Origin: Podospora comata
Lineage: Eukaryota; Ascomycota; Sordariomycetes; Sordariales; Podosporaceae
Length of the DNA stretch: 64,000 nucleotides
Reading direction: 5' to 3'
Assembly (NCBI GenBank): GCA_017354895.1
Contig: CP071493.1
Span: 8,122,001-8,186,000, forward strand
Below, piece after piece: positions 46,501-59,260 of this stretch. The position numbers and the translations under genes are program-made. Each line of letters begins with the position of its first letter. The stretch's first letter is position 1. A model generated the notes under the pieces. It was not told the origin of the DNA. It did no database searches and saw only the letters and a program-made list of their open reading frames with translations.

Positions 46501-49500
46501 CATACCGCAGCGGCTGACAGTGGCGAGGGTGGCATACTTGAGATTCTCCACCTCAAACATGATGCGGACATTGGGTGGCAGGTTGAGACGCTCACCGTTG
46601 GGCAGCGTGAGAAGCTTGTTGTCGTCGAGCACGCTGTTCAAGTTTTCAACCCATTCGGGATCGACATCGCCATCGAACACAATCCAGTGACGCTTTGTGT
46701 CCTCACCACGCAGGTTGTCGACAATCTTGCGCAGAATACTCGTGAACAGACCGTCGGTCCACTCTCTGGTAGTCGAATCGAGGTTTCCGTACAGCGCCTC
46801 CTTGGACATGACCTTGCTGTCGATGACATGGGACACACCCTCCACATTCTCAACCTGCTGTAACGCATCCAAGAGCAGCCTCCAAGCAGAAGATTTGCCC
46901 GAACCAGCACTACCGACCATCATGACACCGTGGTGAATGCCCTGGATCTGGTACAGCTGCAGCACCTTGGTCATCCAAGTATCGTTGACAACCAGCTGCC
47001 TCTCCGCAGCCAACCGCTGAATCGCCCCCCGAAGCTTCTCCAGGCTGGCAGGAACATATTTGACACCAGGAAAGCAAGTCTCCTCAATGCCCATCATAAT
47101 CTCCACATCCGATTTGATCAGCTTGGGCGCAATGGTCTCCCGGATACTCTGCACAAGAATTTCAGGCTCAACGACCTCCTCCGAGCCTAGCTCTCCCTCC
47201 TGCGTCAAGCGAGCACGCTTCAGCCCGCCAGAACTGACAAGCACACTCTTGAGCGCACGAAGACCAAAGTCGTAATGAGCTTGCTTGGACAGCTTCTGCG
47301 AGCACTGATCGAAAAATGGAACAGTGTGCTTCGACAGCTGCTTGGCCTGGCTGAAACCCTGCGAGTACAACATGACCTCGGCAATGAGCTCCTTGTCTGG
47401 CTTGGACATGGCAACACTCCTGAACAGCTTCTTCAAGTTGTCTGGCAAGTTGGAACGACCAGCATAGCCAGGGTTCATGGTGATAAAGATACCCGTGTTG
47501 GCGTTCACCTTCAGCTGGCGACCAACGAGTTCAATCTGAGCCTTGTCGTCTTCAGCACCTTGCTTCAGACCAAGCTGGATATTCTGAATCTGCTGAGAGA
47601 CGGCAGACAAAATCCTCTCCTCCAGACGGTTGAACTCATCGAAACAACCCCAAGCGCCGACCTGGCAGATACCAAGGAAGATGCGACCCATGGCCTGGAA
47701 ATCAAACGTGTCGTCACAGCAAAACACCAAGGTGAACCGACCGAGCTGGACACCGAGAGCCTTGACGGATTCTGTTTTGCCCGTACCGGCAGGACCATAA
47801 GGCGAGCCACCCAAGCGTTGGCAAAGAGCCTGGGTGAGGGTAAGGAAGCATCTATCCGTGAGAGGAGTGCGGACAAGCCTCTCAGGAACACCAAGATACT
47901 CAAAGCCGTAGTTGAGCTTGGCGTTGGCCATCTTGATGTGCAGACGCTGTAAGAAGTCTCCCTCAGGTGTGTACACATACCGCATCTGAAGAAGCCACAG
48001 GTAGTGTGTGTTGGAGCTGGCGTTGACCTTGATTAACCTCTCAATGACATCCCGCTGGTGAACACACTCGGTGATAAGCTGCTCGCATGTCTTCCTCAGC
48101 AGCACCTCCAGATCGCCCAGGACCGTATCAGCAAGCAGGCGAAGAACTTGGACCTCACGCTCAAAGAGCGCTGGCAGACTCTGGCCGCCCTCAGCAAGCG
48201 CCTGCTCAACCGCAGTAGTCCAGACAGCCTGAGTGGCAAGCACAACAACCTGACTGGGATACGCCGTCATGAACTTGTTGAGCGCCTCCCGGTTGATCTC
48301 ACCGCTGTTGAAGATAGGAGTGAAGTCCTCGACAGCCTCAGCCAACAGCTCAGCAAGCGTAGCCTTCATGCCATTCTCCAACAAGGCCAACCAATCATTG
48401 ATCTTGGGCGTCTTGACAAGGTTAATCTCCTTCTTGAGACGAACCACCTCTCCTTCTTTTGATGTGAAGCCAGTGATAACACCTTCCTCCTCCATAGTCA
48501 GACCGTTAAGACCAGCAAACATCTTCTTGAAGTGCTTGGCAATGCGCATGGTGTCATTGCTATTACCGATCATCTCCAGCAAGTCTTCGTCACCAACAAA
48601 GTAAAAGCGCGGGAATGAGACACGCTCCTTCTCGAGGTACTCACCAAGTGCCTTCTGAATCTTGTTGAGCAGCTCAGCCAGACGCTCGAGAGACTTTTGC
48701 ACATTGGGAATGTTGAGAACATCCAACACATTGGGCTGCTTGTACACCTTCTTCATCACAGCCGAGAACTCGCTGTTGATGTTCTGGAAGCGAGAAGACT
48801 CGATGGGGAGCAGGTGCTTGATATCGGCATTGCCGGTGAACACACCCTCGAGGTACACCCACTGGCGCTGCACGTCAATCCAGACGTCAAACAAAACGTG
48901 TACACGGTTCAGCTTGTCCTCCCAAGCAGTGGCCTCCTCCTCGAACTCCTTGTAATAAGGTGAATGCCTCATGGCCTGCAGCGAATTGAGATTCTCACTG
49001 CATTTAGCAAATAAATCATCCCAGCCACGGATGAGACGGCACTTGTTCTGGTAATTGACGAGCTCGAGTCCGTAGCCAGTCCAGGTCTCGCGGACTTGCT
49101 TCAAGAACTCCTCCAGCGCCATTTCTCCCTGCGCCTGGATAATGATGTCCTTGACGATGACCTCGGTCGCCACAAGGTTGAGGTCCCACACGTCACCCAG
49201 CGTCATTGAGACAGGCGAGTACCGCTTGCCAGGCTTGATCTGCTTGTAGATTTTGATCCAGTGTCTGTCACGAACAGCTTCCGACTTGAGCTCAGCCAGC
49301 ATGGGGTTGACCTTCATGAACTGACGGAGGATGTTCTGAATGTGCTCGAAAGCGGCATACTGGCGCATCCTGCTGGGCATATCCTTGGTCATCTTGATCA
49401 AGTTGTCGATAGAGGACCGGATCTTTCTTGGCTGGACGCTGTTCCACAGAATCTCGCGCAGCTCATTAAGGTTCTTCCAGATGGTGGAGAGTGACGCCCA

Positions 49501-52500
49501 GACAGACTTGAAGTCCTGAACTTCTTCAAGAATCACGCCGAGAGACGTGTCAGGAGTGGCGGGCAGGTCGAGAGCCTCCTTGGCCTTCGCAACCATGGCC
49601 GAGTCATCCTGCAGCTTGGTGATACGAGTTTCAAAGGTGCTGAGGGTAGCAGAAGCAACATCGGGGGCAATGGTACCCGAGACAGGCTTCTCTTCGTTCC
49701 ACTGAACGGCAACCTCGTTGATCTTGTCGATAACCACCTTGTCCTCGGCAATGATCTTGGCACGGAGCGCGTCAGTCTGGTCTTGCACAATCTTGGACTT
49801 GCGGGCGAGCAACTCATTGAGCATATCCCACATGCCATCCACTTGCTCAGCATGCAGCCAGTCATTAGGGAACTGATAGCGCTGGCGCACGAGGGTTGAC
49901 TCTCCCTGCCTGAAGGTCTCCACCTCAGGCGCCCAGAGCTTCACTTGGCGCTTGCAGGTTTGGACAATGGTGATGAACTGCACAGCCTCGGCCGTGGAGT
50001 TGGCCGCCATAGCCTGGCCCTCGAGGTCCTTACGAGCCTTCTCAATCTCGGCGTGAACCTCGCGCATGCGAGTGCCGAGCCGGCTGGCAAACTTCATGAG
50101 AATGTCATGCTGCCATTGGTCGTACTTCGCATTGACCTTCGTCTGAACTTGGTCATAGTCGATGGTGATGTGGCCAAAGGAACGGCTGACCTCGGTGGTG
50201 TCAAAGGTCTGGCGCGTCTTTCTGATTTCTTGGAGAAGCTGAAGCCATCTCGACAGTTGGTCGCCGAGAACATCATACACATGCTCCGACTGGAGATCCC
50301 ACAAAGACTGGAATTGCAGCCATTTGTCGACATAGGCGCCAATCTCACGAATCTTTTTCTCGACTGACGTCTGCACTCGCAAGAGAGCATCCGTGCACTC
50401 ACTAGGCAGGTCGTCAAAGCGCGCTTCGTCCTCTACCGTCGTGCTGATGGTCATCTGGTACCGGGTGGCCTTGATCTTCTTCAGGTTGCAAATGACACCG
50501 ATCCACTCTTGCAACTGGGAAAACCAGCTTGCTCTGGCAAACTCAAGAGGCGGGTCCAGATAGATGACTTGGTTCCGCATGGTGATCTCGTGAATGAGCT
50601 TCTTGATGACAGGAACATCAGTCTTGGGGGCGTTGACAGTCTCGAGTGTTCTCTTCCGATCACTCCTGTCCTCCAAGTACTCGTCCTCAAAGGCCTCAAT
50701 CCAAGCCTGAACAGCATGCTGAAGACGGGCGAGAAGGATGGCCTTGATTTGCTTGTTCATGCGATCCACCCAGAAGCCAAGGTTAACATACTGCTCCAAG
50801 TTGAGTGTATCAACGGCTGTCTGAATGGCAGTCAGCCGGCCCTCAAATTCCTTGACTTCATAAGGGCACTTCTCCAGTTCCGCAAGCGCTTTTTCCACCG
50901 ATCCATGAATGTTGGCCAGCTGAAGGGTCTTGGTCTGGAGGAGGGATACTGCTAGGGCGAAATCCTTGACAAACTTGACATGCTTGCTCTCTCCGTTCTT
51001 GGTGTAATTGCTGTCAATGGCACTCTGCGCGTGGTTCTTAAAATGCACTTCGTACGTATTGACAAACGATTCCCACCTCAGAGAGATTCCCTTGGCGATC
51101 AAGAGATACACCCCTTCGCGGTAACCGCTAAGCAGCACCGAAACCTCAGACATGTCATTGATCTGGCGGTTGGTCTGCGCAAACGTCCTAACGCTTTCCA
51201 TGAGACTGACAGCATAGGGATACACTCGCTTGGCCTCCTTTGCGACATTGTTGACTGAGTGGGGAACTGGGAAGCTGAGCCAGACCAAGTTCCTAGTCTC
51301 CTTGAAGAGGGCGATGACTTGAGCGTCGAAATTGACTGCGAGCTCCAGCACATTTCCGGCGGAGCGGATCCTGTTAATGTTGAACAAGAGACCCGAGATC
51401 GTGATCTGCTTCCGCTGCACATCATGCAACCAGGCCTCGAAGATAGGCCGAGTATCGAGCTTCTTGCGGAACAAATCACCTTCGGCTTGGAGTCTTTGAC
51501 CCTCGGCATGCATAGCCCAATCAGCACCGAGAACATCCTCCACCTTCTTCATGTATGTGTCAAGCTGCCGCTCAATCTGCCGAGCCCAAATGATGGCTCC
51601 GGAAACAGGAGGAAGATCGTGAAGCTGGGCCATGGCGTGTGCCTCTGAGTGACCATACTGCTGCTTGAACCGCTCGTGCAAGGCGGTGATGGCCTGTTTG
51701 ACATTGTCGATAAGCTGGGTCTGATACTCGGCGATAGCACCGCGAATCTTGGGGCGCACAAAAAGGGCGTTGAACTTGGAAAAGACACGGAACATCTCGT
51801 TGGCATTCTTCGCAGTCGCCAACCGGTCACGAAGACGGGCGATGATGGAGTTTTCGACGCGGGACGTTCGCTCATTGTACGTGTTCTCGGCGCGAGCCCA
51901 CTTGGCCGTTCCCTCAGGAGTGACATCAAGCAAGTCGACGTCTTTCAAGCCCTCCCAGGCTTGCTTCACCTCCTCAACGGCGTCAACATCACCAATCTCC
52001 TCCACCACGACCGTGCCGTTGGCACCCTCTGAGACACCATTCACATCGGTCTTGGGCCCAAGAACATTGACGATAGTCCGCTGCAGCTGCTCGTGGTTGG
52101 CACGGAACGTGGCGACATATTTAAGACGAGCCTGTAGGTCGCCGTGCCTAGGGTTGATCTTGATGGGAATAAACCTCTCGTTTCGACGACGTGTAACATC
52201 ACGAGCCACATTGGTGAATTCCTTGATGCTGTCATCCCAGACTCTGAAGATGGAATCGGCCTGCTTGATAACCCGGCTGAACTCCTGGTAGTCGAGCTTG
52301 ACAAGCTCCAGGCCTGGCAACAGGCGGTGGAGAGCCTCGTCCAAATCGGCCGAGATAGCCCCAACAAGCGGAAGGGCGCGATGAATTGGGTAGGGACAGA
52401 TCCTAAGCTTCTTGTTCAAGTGAGCAAAAATTTGGCCAACCGAATCTTCCACTTTCTGGAGGGTGGTAGCAGAGAGCAGTTCATCAAGGGGAAAGTCCCG

Positions 52501-53679
52501 CATGAGCTGATTGTACTTTTGCACCTTTTCCATCGCCTCTTTCAAGCCAGTGTCTGCGGTAAAACTGACTGTAGCCTGGAAACGTTTCGCATGCTTGAGA
52601 ACCTCAAGGGTAAGCGTGACACCTTCGCTCCTAAGCTGGCTTTCGATGCCTTCCAATGCTGATTCCATGGAAAGCCAAAAGTTGATCTCCTGGTTAGCCG
52701 GGCCTGTGTTCGGGTCCCTCGTCATCTTAGTGATGACCTGGATCGACTTGATCCAGCTGTTTACCGTGGCCTGGAGATTGTTGAGAAAACCGCTGTCTGT
52801 CAGGAATTGCGCAGGAATCAGATCAATAGTAGGTTTCGTCTGCTTTTCTCTTGCCTGGTCGAGTGCGGCCTGCACAACAGGGTGGAAGGGCAGAGAAACC
52901 TCGGGGATCTCAACATTTTGCTGCAGATGGGACAAGCTGAGCTCGAGCTCGGTCCAGCGCTTCTTGGTGACAGGAATGCCAGTCTTTGCGTCAGCATCTG
53001 CGCGGCCTCTTCCAGTGCTGGCCGCCTGCTGCCGGCTCTTGGTGCTCGCATCAAAATATGGCGCCAGACCGTTATGAAGATAAAGTTGAAGAACCTCGTA
53101 CGGGGAAGTGATGGAGCCCTGGTCACCAGCGTTCACCGCCGTGTAGGCTGGGCCGGGAAGGTTGAGCATCTGGATTTGGGAGGTCAAGGGGATGGATGCG
53201 TCCAGAGGCTGTGCACGCTTCAGGATCACAAGAAAACCGACGGTGGTCGAGGTTGCAGACGAGGACATATCAGACGTAAGACTGTAGACATGCGTAGGTC
53301 CATCTGCACCGCTGTTAATCCTGGATTTTCGTGCCTCTTTCACCAAATCGATGTTCTGACCTTCAGAAATGACACTAACATCTTCCTCGATGAGGTCCTC
53401 CTCGATAGGCTCCAACTCGACAATGTCCTTTTGAATGGTAAGGGCGACTTGTGTGTCCAAGGCCCATCGAGAGCATCGTTGCCAAGTATCCTGATACCGG
53501 GTTCCAGATAGCAAACTGCCGGGGGATTCAAGCTCCAGTCGAGTTGCGCCGAGCGTAGCTTGCAACAGTACAGCAATATGATCGATGACCCGGGCTACAT
53601 CGACAGAGGCAAAGGGCGTACCGCCGACGCCGTTCGAGGGGCCCGGGCTCGTGGCCGGGGGAGGCGTTGCCGCTTCCAT
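40512..53679 (-). CDS. ro-1: cytoplasmic dynein heavy chain
   Basis: Exons 53679-41020 and 40961-40512 give 4369 aa; the only intron is 58 bp (donor GTAAGT, CTAAC branch, TAG acceptor). The protein is the motor subunit of cytoplasmic dynein. It moves vesicles and nuclei toward microtubule minus ends; Neurospora ro-1 and Aspergillus nudA are orthologues by family. The N-terminal tail (about 1-1400) contains dimerisation and intermediate-chain-binding regions, followed by the linker. Walker A motifs mark the nucleotide-binding AAA modules: GPAGTGKT at 1962 (AAA1), GSAGSGKS at 2256 (AAA2), GPPGSGKT at 2621 (AAA3) and GVSGSGKT at 2963 (AAA4). The stalk coiled coils and microtubule-binding domain follow at about 3200-3550 (around [11 protein letters not shown] and [10 protein letters not shown]). 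The C terminus is short, as in other fungal dyneins. No frameshift or internal stop is present. Confidence 0.97.
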
Positions 53680-55136
53680 ATTTGTGTGGTAATTTTGATT
53701 TCCCCTCTTTTCGTTCGCGAAGCAAAGAGCGGGAGTTGGGTTGGAGGTAGTATTGGATTTGTTGACTTATGAAAAAGCCGATCTCATCGTTCGTTTTCTC
53801 GGACGTCTTTCAGTTCGGGGCGGGGGGAGGGGGACAAATTACAAGCGTAAACGAAGCAATCGTGACTGTATGTGATCGGTGTGGCTTCCTGCAACAAAAA
53901 AAAGTAATCTTGGTGCAAACAAAATGCACAAACCGAGAAGAGAAGGCGGGAAAAAAGAGCGAAGGCCGTGATGGGGTATCTCAGGTTGCGGGTGATGGAT
54001 GATTATTATCGCGAGCCTCCTCTGTCAGAGAAGATAATGTTGTGGCAAGGAGGTAGTCGTCGAGAATGGAGCATCTCTGAAAGGGAAGCTCGCTCCAGGG
54101 CCTGGTGTTTCCTCATCCACAACTCGACCCAATGATTGCCCGTTTGACGCGACTTCCCCGAATCCCTGTCGCGGAATGGGCATGGGGGGCATGTGTCAGG
54201 GGCCCTGGATCCCTATGCGGTGGCTTGCGCCCTGATTGGCCAACCCCTCATGCTGCGCGCTGCAGAAGCAACACCCACGCAACTGTCCCGCCGCCGACAA
54301 GGCCTGGCAGCTGTCGTTCGGCATTGAAAGTGCACACAGCTTTGTGGCATGTATCACTGGAATTAGAAAGAAATGCGAGACAAGAACGCTTCAGATTCAT
54401 ATAAGCAAACCATATACCGAGACAGATTCCCTCCCCGCAACACAATTAGAAATCTACTATAAACACAGCTTGATGTCCACATCAAAGTGTCACCTACTTG
54501 CCAGCACTGTATTCTCGGTACATGTACATCTACCCATCTACCTATGAAATCGAGTCTCTTGCAAAAGTATTTGATCTGCAGCTTTACCGTCAGATGGCTC
54601 CCATCATCAGAGAAGCCCGAACGGTTTTACATGGGAATCAACTCACAAGGGAGACACTCCCACTTAGGGGTAGGTATCCGGTTGCTATTTACACCCCCTT
54701 TGTGAAGGTGGTGTGACGTCTGGAGGTACACACATATCAAGTGTCACAGAGAAGCAGCACATCCTCAAGTGTCAAAAAATGTCGTTTTATCCCGAGAACC
54801 GAAAACACCATTCTTCCCCCTCCACTTCGAGATCCCCATAACAACTATGCGCCAGCTGAAAAGTAAGTCACACCATAATAAATGCCCTCATACGTAAATC
54901 CCAGCATCCATCCGTCCATCCCATCTCATCCCTCATCAATCCCATTTCAACTCCACACCTGGACGCCTCATGCTTTGTTCGTGAAAAGCCGTTTCCCAAA
55001 ACCATGCCCATGCCTTATGACCGACCAACCGCTCATGCTCGCCACATAACGTTCATTTTTTTTCTCAAAAGAAACAATAAAAAAGGCTGGAAAATATGCT
55101 GACCCAGAGCAAAACGCCTTGACCGTCTCCAAAAAC
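53680..55136. other. dynein promoter and FAR1-protein 3' flank
   Basis: About 1.46 kb lies upstream of the dynein gene and downstream of the FAR1-domain gene, both minus strand. A G-rich tract is near 53817-53831. No gene or RNA is supported. Confidence 0.55.
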
Positions 55137-56995
55137 TCAGGAAGTTGCCGCACCAGCTGCACGACTAGCATCATCCTTGCTCGAAAGGCTGACCATGACA
55201 CGCTGGTTGCAGATATCAATGAACTGCTCAAACTTCTCAATGATCTTGTCCTTTTCCCGCAACTTGGTCTTTAATTCTTCGATCTCCTTCCTGTTTTCTT
55301 CAGCCATCTTCTCGTAATCTTCTTTCGTCTTGGCTAATTCGCGGCGGAGATCGGCCCTGATTCTTTCCTCTGCCGACGGATGAGGTTTGCTGTAGATGGT
55401 CGGCCTGTTCTCGGCTAATCCGGTTGCGACCTTTTCAGGATGTCGGTTGATGGCGGCCCTGGCATTGTATATATCGCGAGGAAGAAGAGGGACATGGGGG
55501 TTGTGCTGCTGAAGGATCTCCAGCGTTTGCGTGACACCTACCCCTGAGGGTCGAGTCAGTGGACGAACAGGTAAGCCCAAGGGAGGAGATGATACATACC
55601 GTTCTCTTTCAGATTTTTGATATCTTCAACCATCTTGCTATCCAGCTTCCTAGCTGCCGGGTGCAGCAGTGGGCTCTCACTCGGACCATGGTTATGCTGC
55701 AGGTGAGCGGGATCTGGGCGGTAACGCACCGTCCACTGGGTTCTCTGCTCGATGGCAAAGAATCCGAACTGGCAATCACATTTCCGGGATGTGGTCTTGC
55801 GCTTTCGAAGTTCAGGACTCACGCGTTTTGGGGGTTTGCCGGCACGATCACAGACAAAAAGAACCTTTTTGAGGCCGGGAACCGTCTTCTTGGAACGTCC
55901 GATGACAATGGCATAGCCAACAGACGTGCAGTAAGTCAAAACATGCTTGTGGACAGCCTCCAGAGTCGGGAAACTCCCACCTTCGGGAGGGGCAGACATC
56001 ATTGGCCCCATTGGTTGACGCGGCACGAACGGGGTGCCCTCGATCAGCTTGGGCTCCATTGACGTGTCACCCTCTCCTTCTTCCTGGCTTCCCATCTCCA
56101 TTTCTTCATCCTGATTTCCTTGTACCGGCTCGGCAGACTCGGGCTGCGGAGGCGTTGGTTGTTGTTGGACAGGCTGAACCTGCTGGACTTTTTGCACCTG
56201 TGGCACCTGCACCTGGGCAATCTGCGGCAGGGAGGTGGGAAGGGCCGGGTGGGGCGGAGGCTGGGGAGTAGACTGCTGAGAGTGCGATATGATCGGGTTG
56301 CCGTTTTGCTGGGTGGGCTGCACCGACTGCACACTCTGCACCGGCTGGGCCAGAGACTGGTGGCTGAGAGACTGGGTCATGGATTGTGCCATTGGAGGCT
56401 GGCTCAGGGGAGGTTGGCTCAAGGGCTGCTGCTGCTGCTGCTGCTGCTGAATCTGTTGACTGATAGACTGGGGAGTAAGAGACTGTGAGCCCAACGATGG
56501 TTGACCGAGAGTCTGCTGGCTCAAGGGTTGCTGGGACAGGCTGGGCTGGCTCAGAGATTGATGGCTCAGCGACTGCTGGCTGAGCTGCTGTGGGTTCATG
56601 GGCTGGTTGTTTATGCTCTGGGAAGTCATCGGCTGCTGAGCCATGGGCTGGTGATTCATGGCCTGCTGTAGGTAGCTCGGGGCGGGTTGCATCTGTCTCG
56701 AAGGAGGGCCTCGCTGGCGCGGTCCGGGCAGCGTGGGCGGCACCTGCGAGGGCTGTCGTGCGGCATTTTGGACCGTTTGTTGACTGTTGACGGCGGGAGG
56801 AGTGTATGGGTAGACGGAGTACTGGCTCGACGGCGCCGGCTGAGGCTGGTAAGCTTGAGACTGATACGGGGACGCGTGCTGCGGGAGCGATGGCGATGGC
56901 TTGTTGGGTGGGTTGTGTGGATGCGGTGGCGGAAAGGCTCGCCTGATGTTACCGACGTTGTAGGATAGTCCGGGGTGACTATTTGTGGTGGACAT
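55137..56995 (-). CDS. Gln-rich protein with FAR1/WRKY-GCM1-type DNA-binding domain
   Basis: Exons 56995-55600 and 55543-55137 give 600 aa; the 56-bp intron (donor GTATGT, CTGAC branch, CCTCAG acceptor) keeps frame. Residues 1-330 are disordered and rich in Gln, Pro and Ser, with a pentapeptide-like repeat (QSLSQ, QPLSQ, QTLGQ) and a pure Gln run. Residues about 342-438 form a FAR1-type zinc-binding domain (PTLEAVHKHVLTYC, LFVCDR, KCDCQF and QHNH), with likely ligands Cys382, Cys406/408, His434 and His436. Residues about 465-515 (LLPRDIYNARAAIN) resemble the region that follows FAR1 domains in Mutator-like transposases. Residues 530-580 are a coiled coil. The catalytic transposase domain is absent, so this is probably a domesticated transcription factor. 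The in-frame extension to 57298 looks like leader sequence. Confidence 0.8.
56425..56449. repeat. CAG/CTG trinucleotide repeat in coding sequence
   Basis: Eight CTG units (plus strand) encode a pure glutamine run in the FAR1-domain protein. It lies within a longer Gln-rich pentapeptide-like repeat region (about 56370-56640). Confidence 0.95.
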
Positions 56996-58564
56996 GTTAT
57001 CTAGAAGGAAGCCAGAAGCTCGAATAAGGAAAAAAAAAGTAAACTTTGGTATGCTGGGTCTCGACCCTCTCTGGCGTCCCGTCACCAAATCGTGGGCGGG
57101 CGTGTACCGAGTAGGGAGGTGTGGGCAACTGGAGATGGATGGAGAAAGAGAGAGTACGGGGGAGGGTGTAAAAACCTCGCGACCGGGTGGTAGCAGAACC
57201 CGCAGAACCCATCCCTCTGGGGCACTGTCTGGGTTTTGCCCTGGCACTGTGGGAGCAACCTGTTTGTCTGGCACTGCCTGGCCAATCAAGGCCTCCAAAA
57301 GCTAGGCAGTGTTCCACAATAGGCAGGGATGTCCAAAAAAAGGCAGCTCCACCAACAGGGTGTCATGTAAGACCGCTGCACCCAATCCCAGAGCTAGAAA
57401 CCGCGGGGCAGCGCAATACATGCACACCATACAGTTGAATTTTGGGCTTGTACGTCTTTGAGTCATGAGAAATCGAGGTGATACAAGCCATGATCAGGTA
57501 CGGGAAGCTACGAAAAAAAGTTCAGTCTTTCTAAAGCCTGTTCGAAAGTCGGTTCGGCCCCGAGATACTAGGTTCGAACGTTTGGCGCGTGCGGGTGGGG
57601 GAGTGCCGGTGGTGGGGTTTCGAAAAGACACACCCCAGGGTAGGTGTGGTACACCACGCAGATCTGCTTTCTTTCTCACCACTGAAGTCGGACGACAAGC
57701 TCAAATGGTACTACCTTCCATCTGCTGGTAGAGTCCGAAGATCAGTTGGGTTTATAGAGAGGCAATTCTTTCATGAATTTCTTCAACGTGGAATGAAATG
57801 GTCACTTTCAACCCGAACCATCCCCTACTTTGACTTTGGCTGGGGCAAGCCCCAAGCCCGGTGCCACCAAGAGAACGACTTGCCTCGTAATTGATAGAGA
57901 CATGTATGTACCTGTCAACTTTATTTGCTCTTCGGACAGCTGTCGATGTTCAGACCATCATCCTATGACCTCTTAATCCCCTGCCTTGATCATCTTGCCT
58001 TCTTCCCAGCCTACAAGCAATCATCTCATCCACAAACTCGGATTACAAACTCATATCCCGATATCGGTATAGATATTTGACAACGTGTCACGGCTCTGTT
58101 AGTACCCTCGTTGCAGCTAGTGGTATCAACCTTGCACTATAGGTAAGCGAAGACAATCGGGGATGACCATGGTCCATGTCGGACCTGGTGAGAGCTTCAT
58201 TTGGTTCTGATGACCGAATGGGAATCCCCAGCAGGTATACACAAATTATTGTCCTCGATACAATGATATCAGTCACATGATCCTTGAATTTGCCACTTTT
58301 GCACACTGCCTTTCGTACTCTTCGCTATGCTAAAACTGTTCACGCCTCTCCCTGCTGTGCTTGCTTTGCTGCCAGGACACTCGCCCACGCTGTCCCTCAC
58401 TGCTGATCCGAAAATGCATCCCCTTCTTCCGTCGCAGACGCGGCAGCTGCTGTTCGTCTCCCGTTTCTGCTGGGATTTTGTCATAATCATGCTTTTGTTG
58501 GTCGTTAGTTTTGCCGAAAGCGACTTCCTCACTCTGATTTTCACCTTCCAGCTCTTCCTCACAT
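56996..58564. other. FAR1-gene promoter and GCP4 3' flank
   Basis: This 1.57-kb region includes the likely leader of the FAR1-domain gene and the 3' flank of GCP4, both minus strand. Open frames here have no family resemblance. A GGTTCGAAC motif at 57571-57579 lacks a cloverleaf around it. Confidence 0.5.
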
Positions 58565-59228
58565 TTATTCAGCCCACCCTAAAGACCAAAAATGTTCTCC
58601 CCCTACCACATCCACCCCTATTTCCCCTTCTACCCCATAATCCTCCCTAGCACCACTACCACCACCAAACCAACTCCCGAAATCCAACTTCATCAACAAC
58701 CTATCCAACCCCCCAACTCTCCGGGGTACATATTCCCCCTTCTCCCTCATAACCATCTCCATCTCCTCCCCTCCCTCCCCAAGAATCACATCCTCATGAT
58801 CATGCCTCCCCTCGAGCCGCCTCAGCCCCCCAACCAACCCCTCGATTCCCTTTTTGACCTTCATTTCCACCTCCCTCAACACCTCCTGAACATCTCTCTC
58901 CTCCTTGGCCAAATCAACAAACGCATCAACAACACCCACATCGGCTTCCAAATCGGCGGCTTGCCACACCTGATGAAGACGGTTGACGCAAGCGACAAGC
59001 TGGTCGATCTGGACAAGCAATTCATAAAGGGGATCGGTGAATGTAGGCCGCGAGAGTAACAGCAGCGAGACAAGCGTGCGGAGGTAGAGTCTATGGGCAT
59101 GCGACAGTGTCTCTGGGTCGTGAAGACCCAAAAAGGAAGAAGCATTCGGTGGTGGGGAAGACGTATTTGACTCATTAAGCCAGATGTCGTCGTCGTTGGC
59201 TTCTTGTTCTTCGTTGTTGTTGTTTTTG

Positions 59229-59260
<32 letters not shown>

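Noticed and set aside
56996-57298. In-frame N-terminal extension of the FAR1-domain protein
   Set aside because: The upstream residues look like translated leader (Pro/Ser/Phe-rich, no conservation signature), and the ATG at 56995 has the better context.
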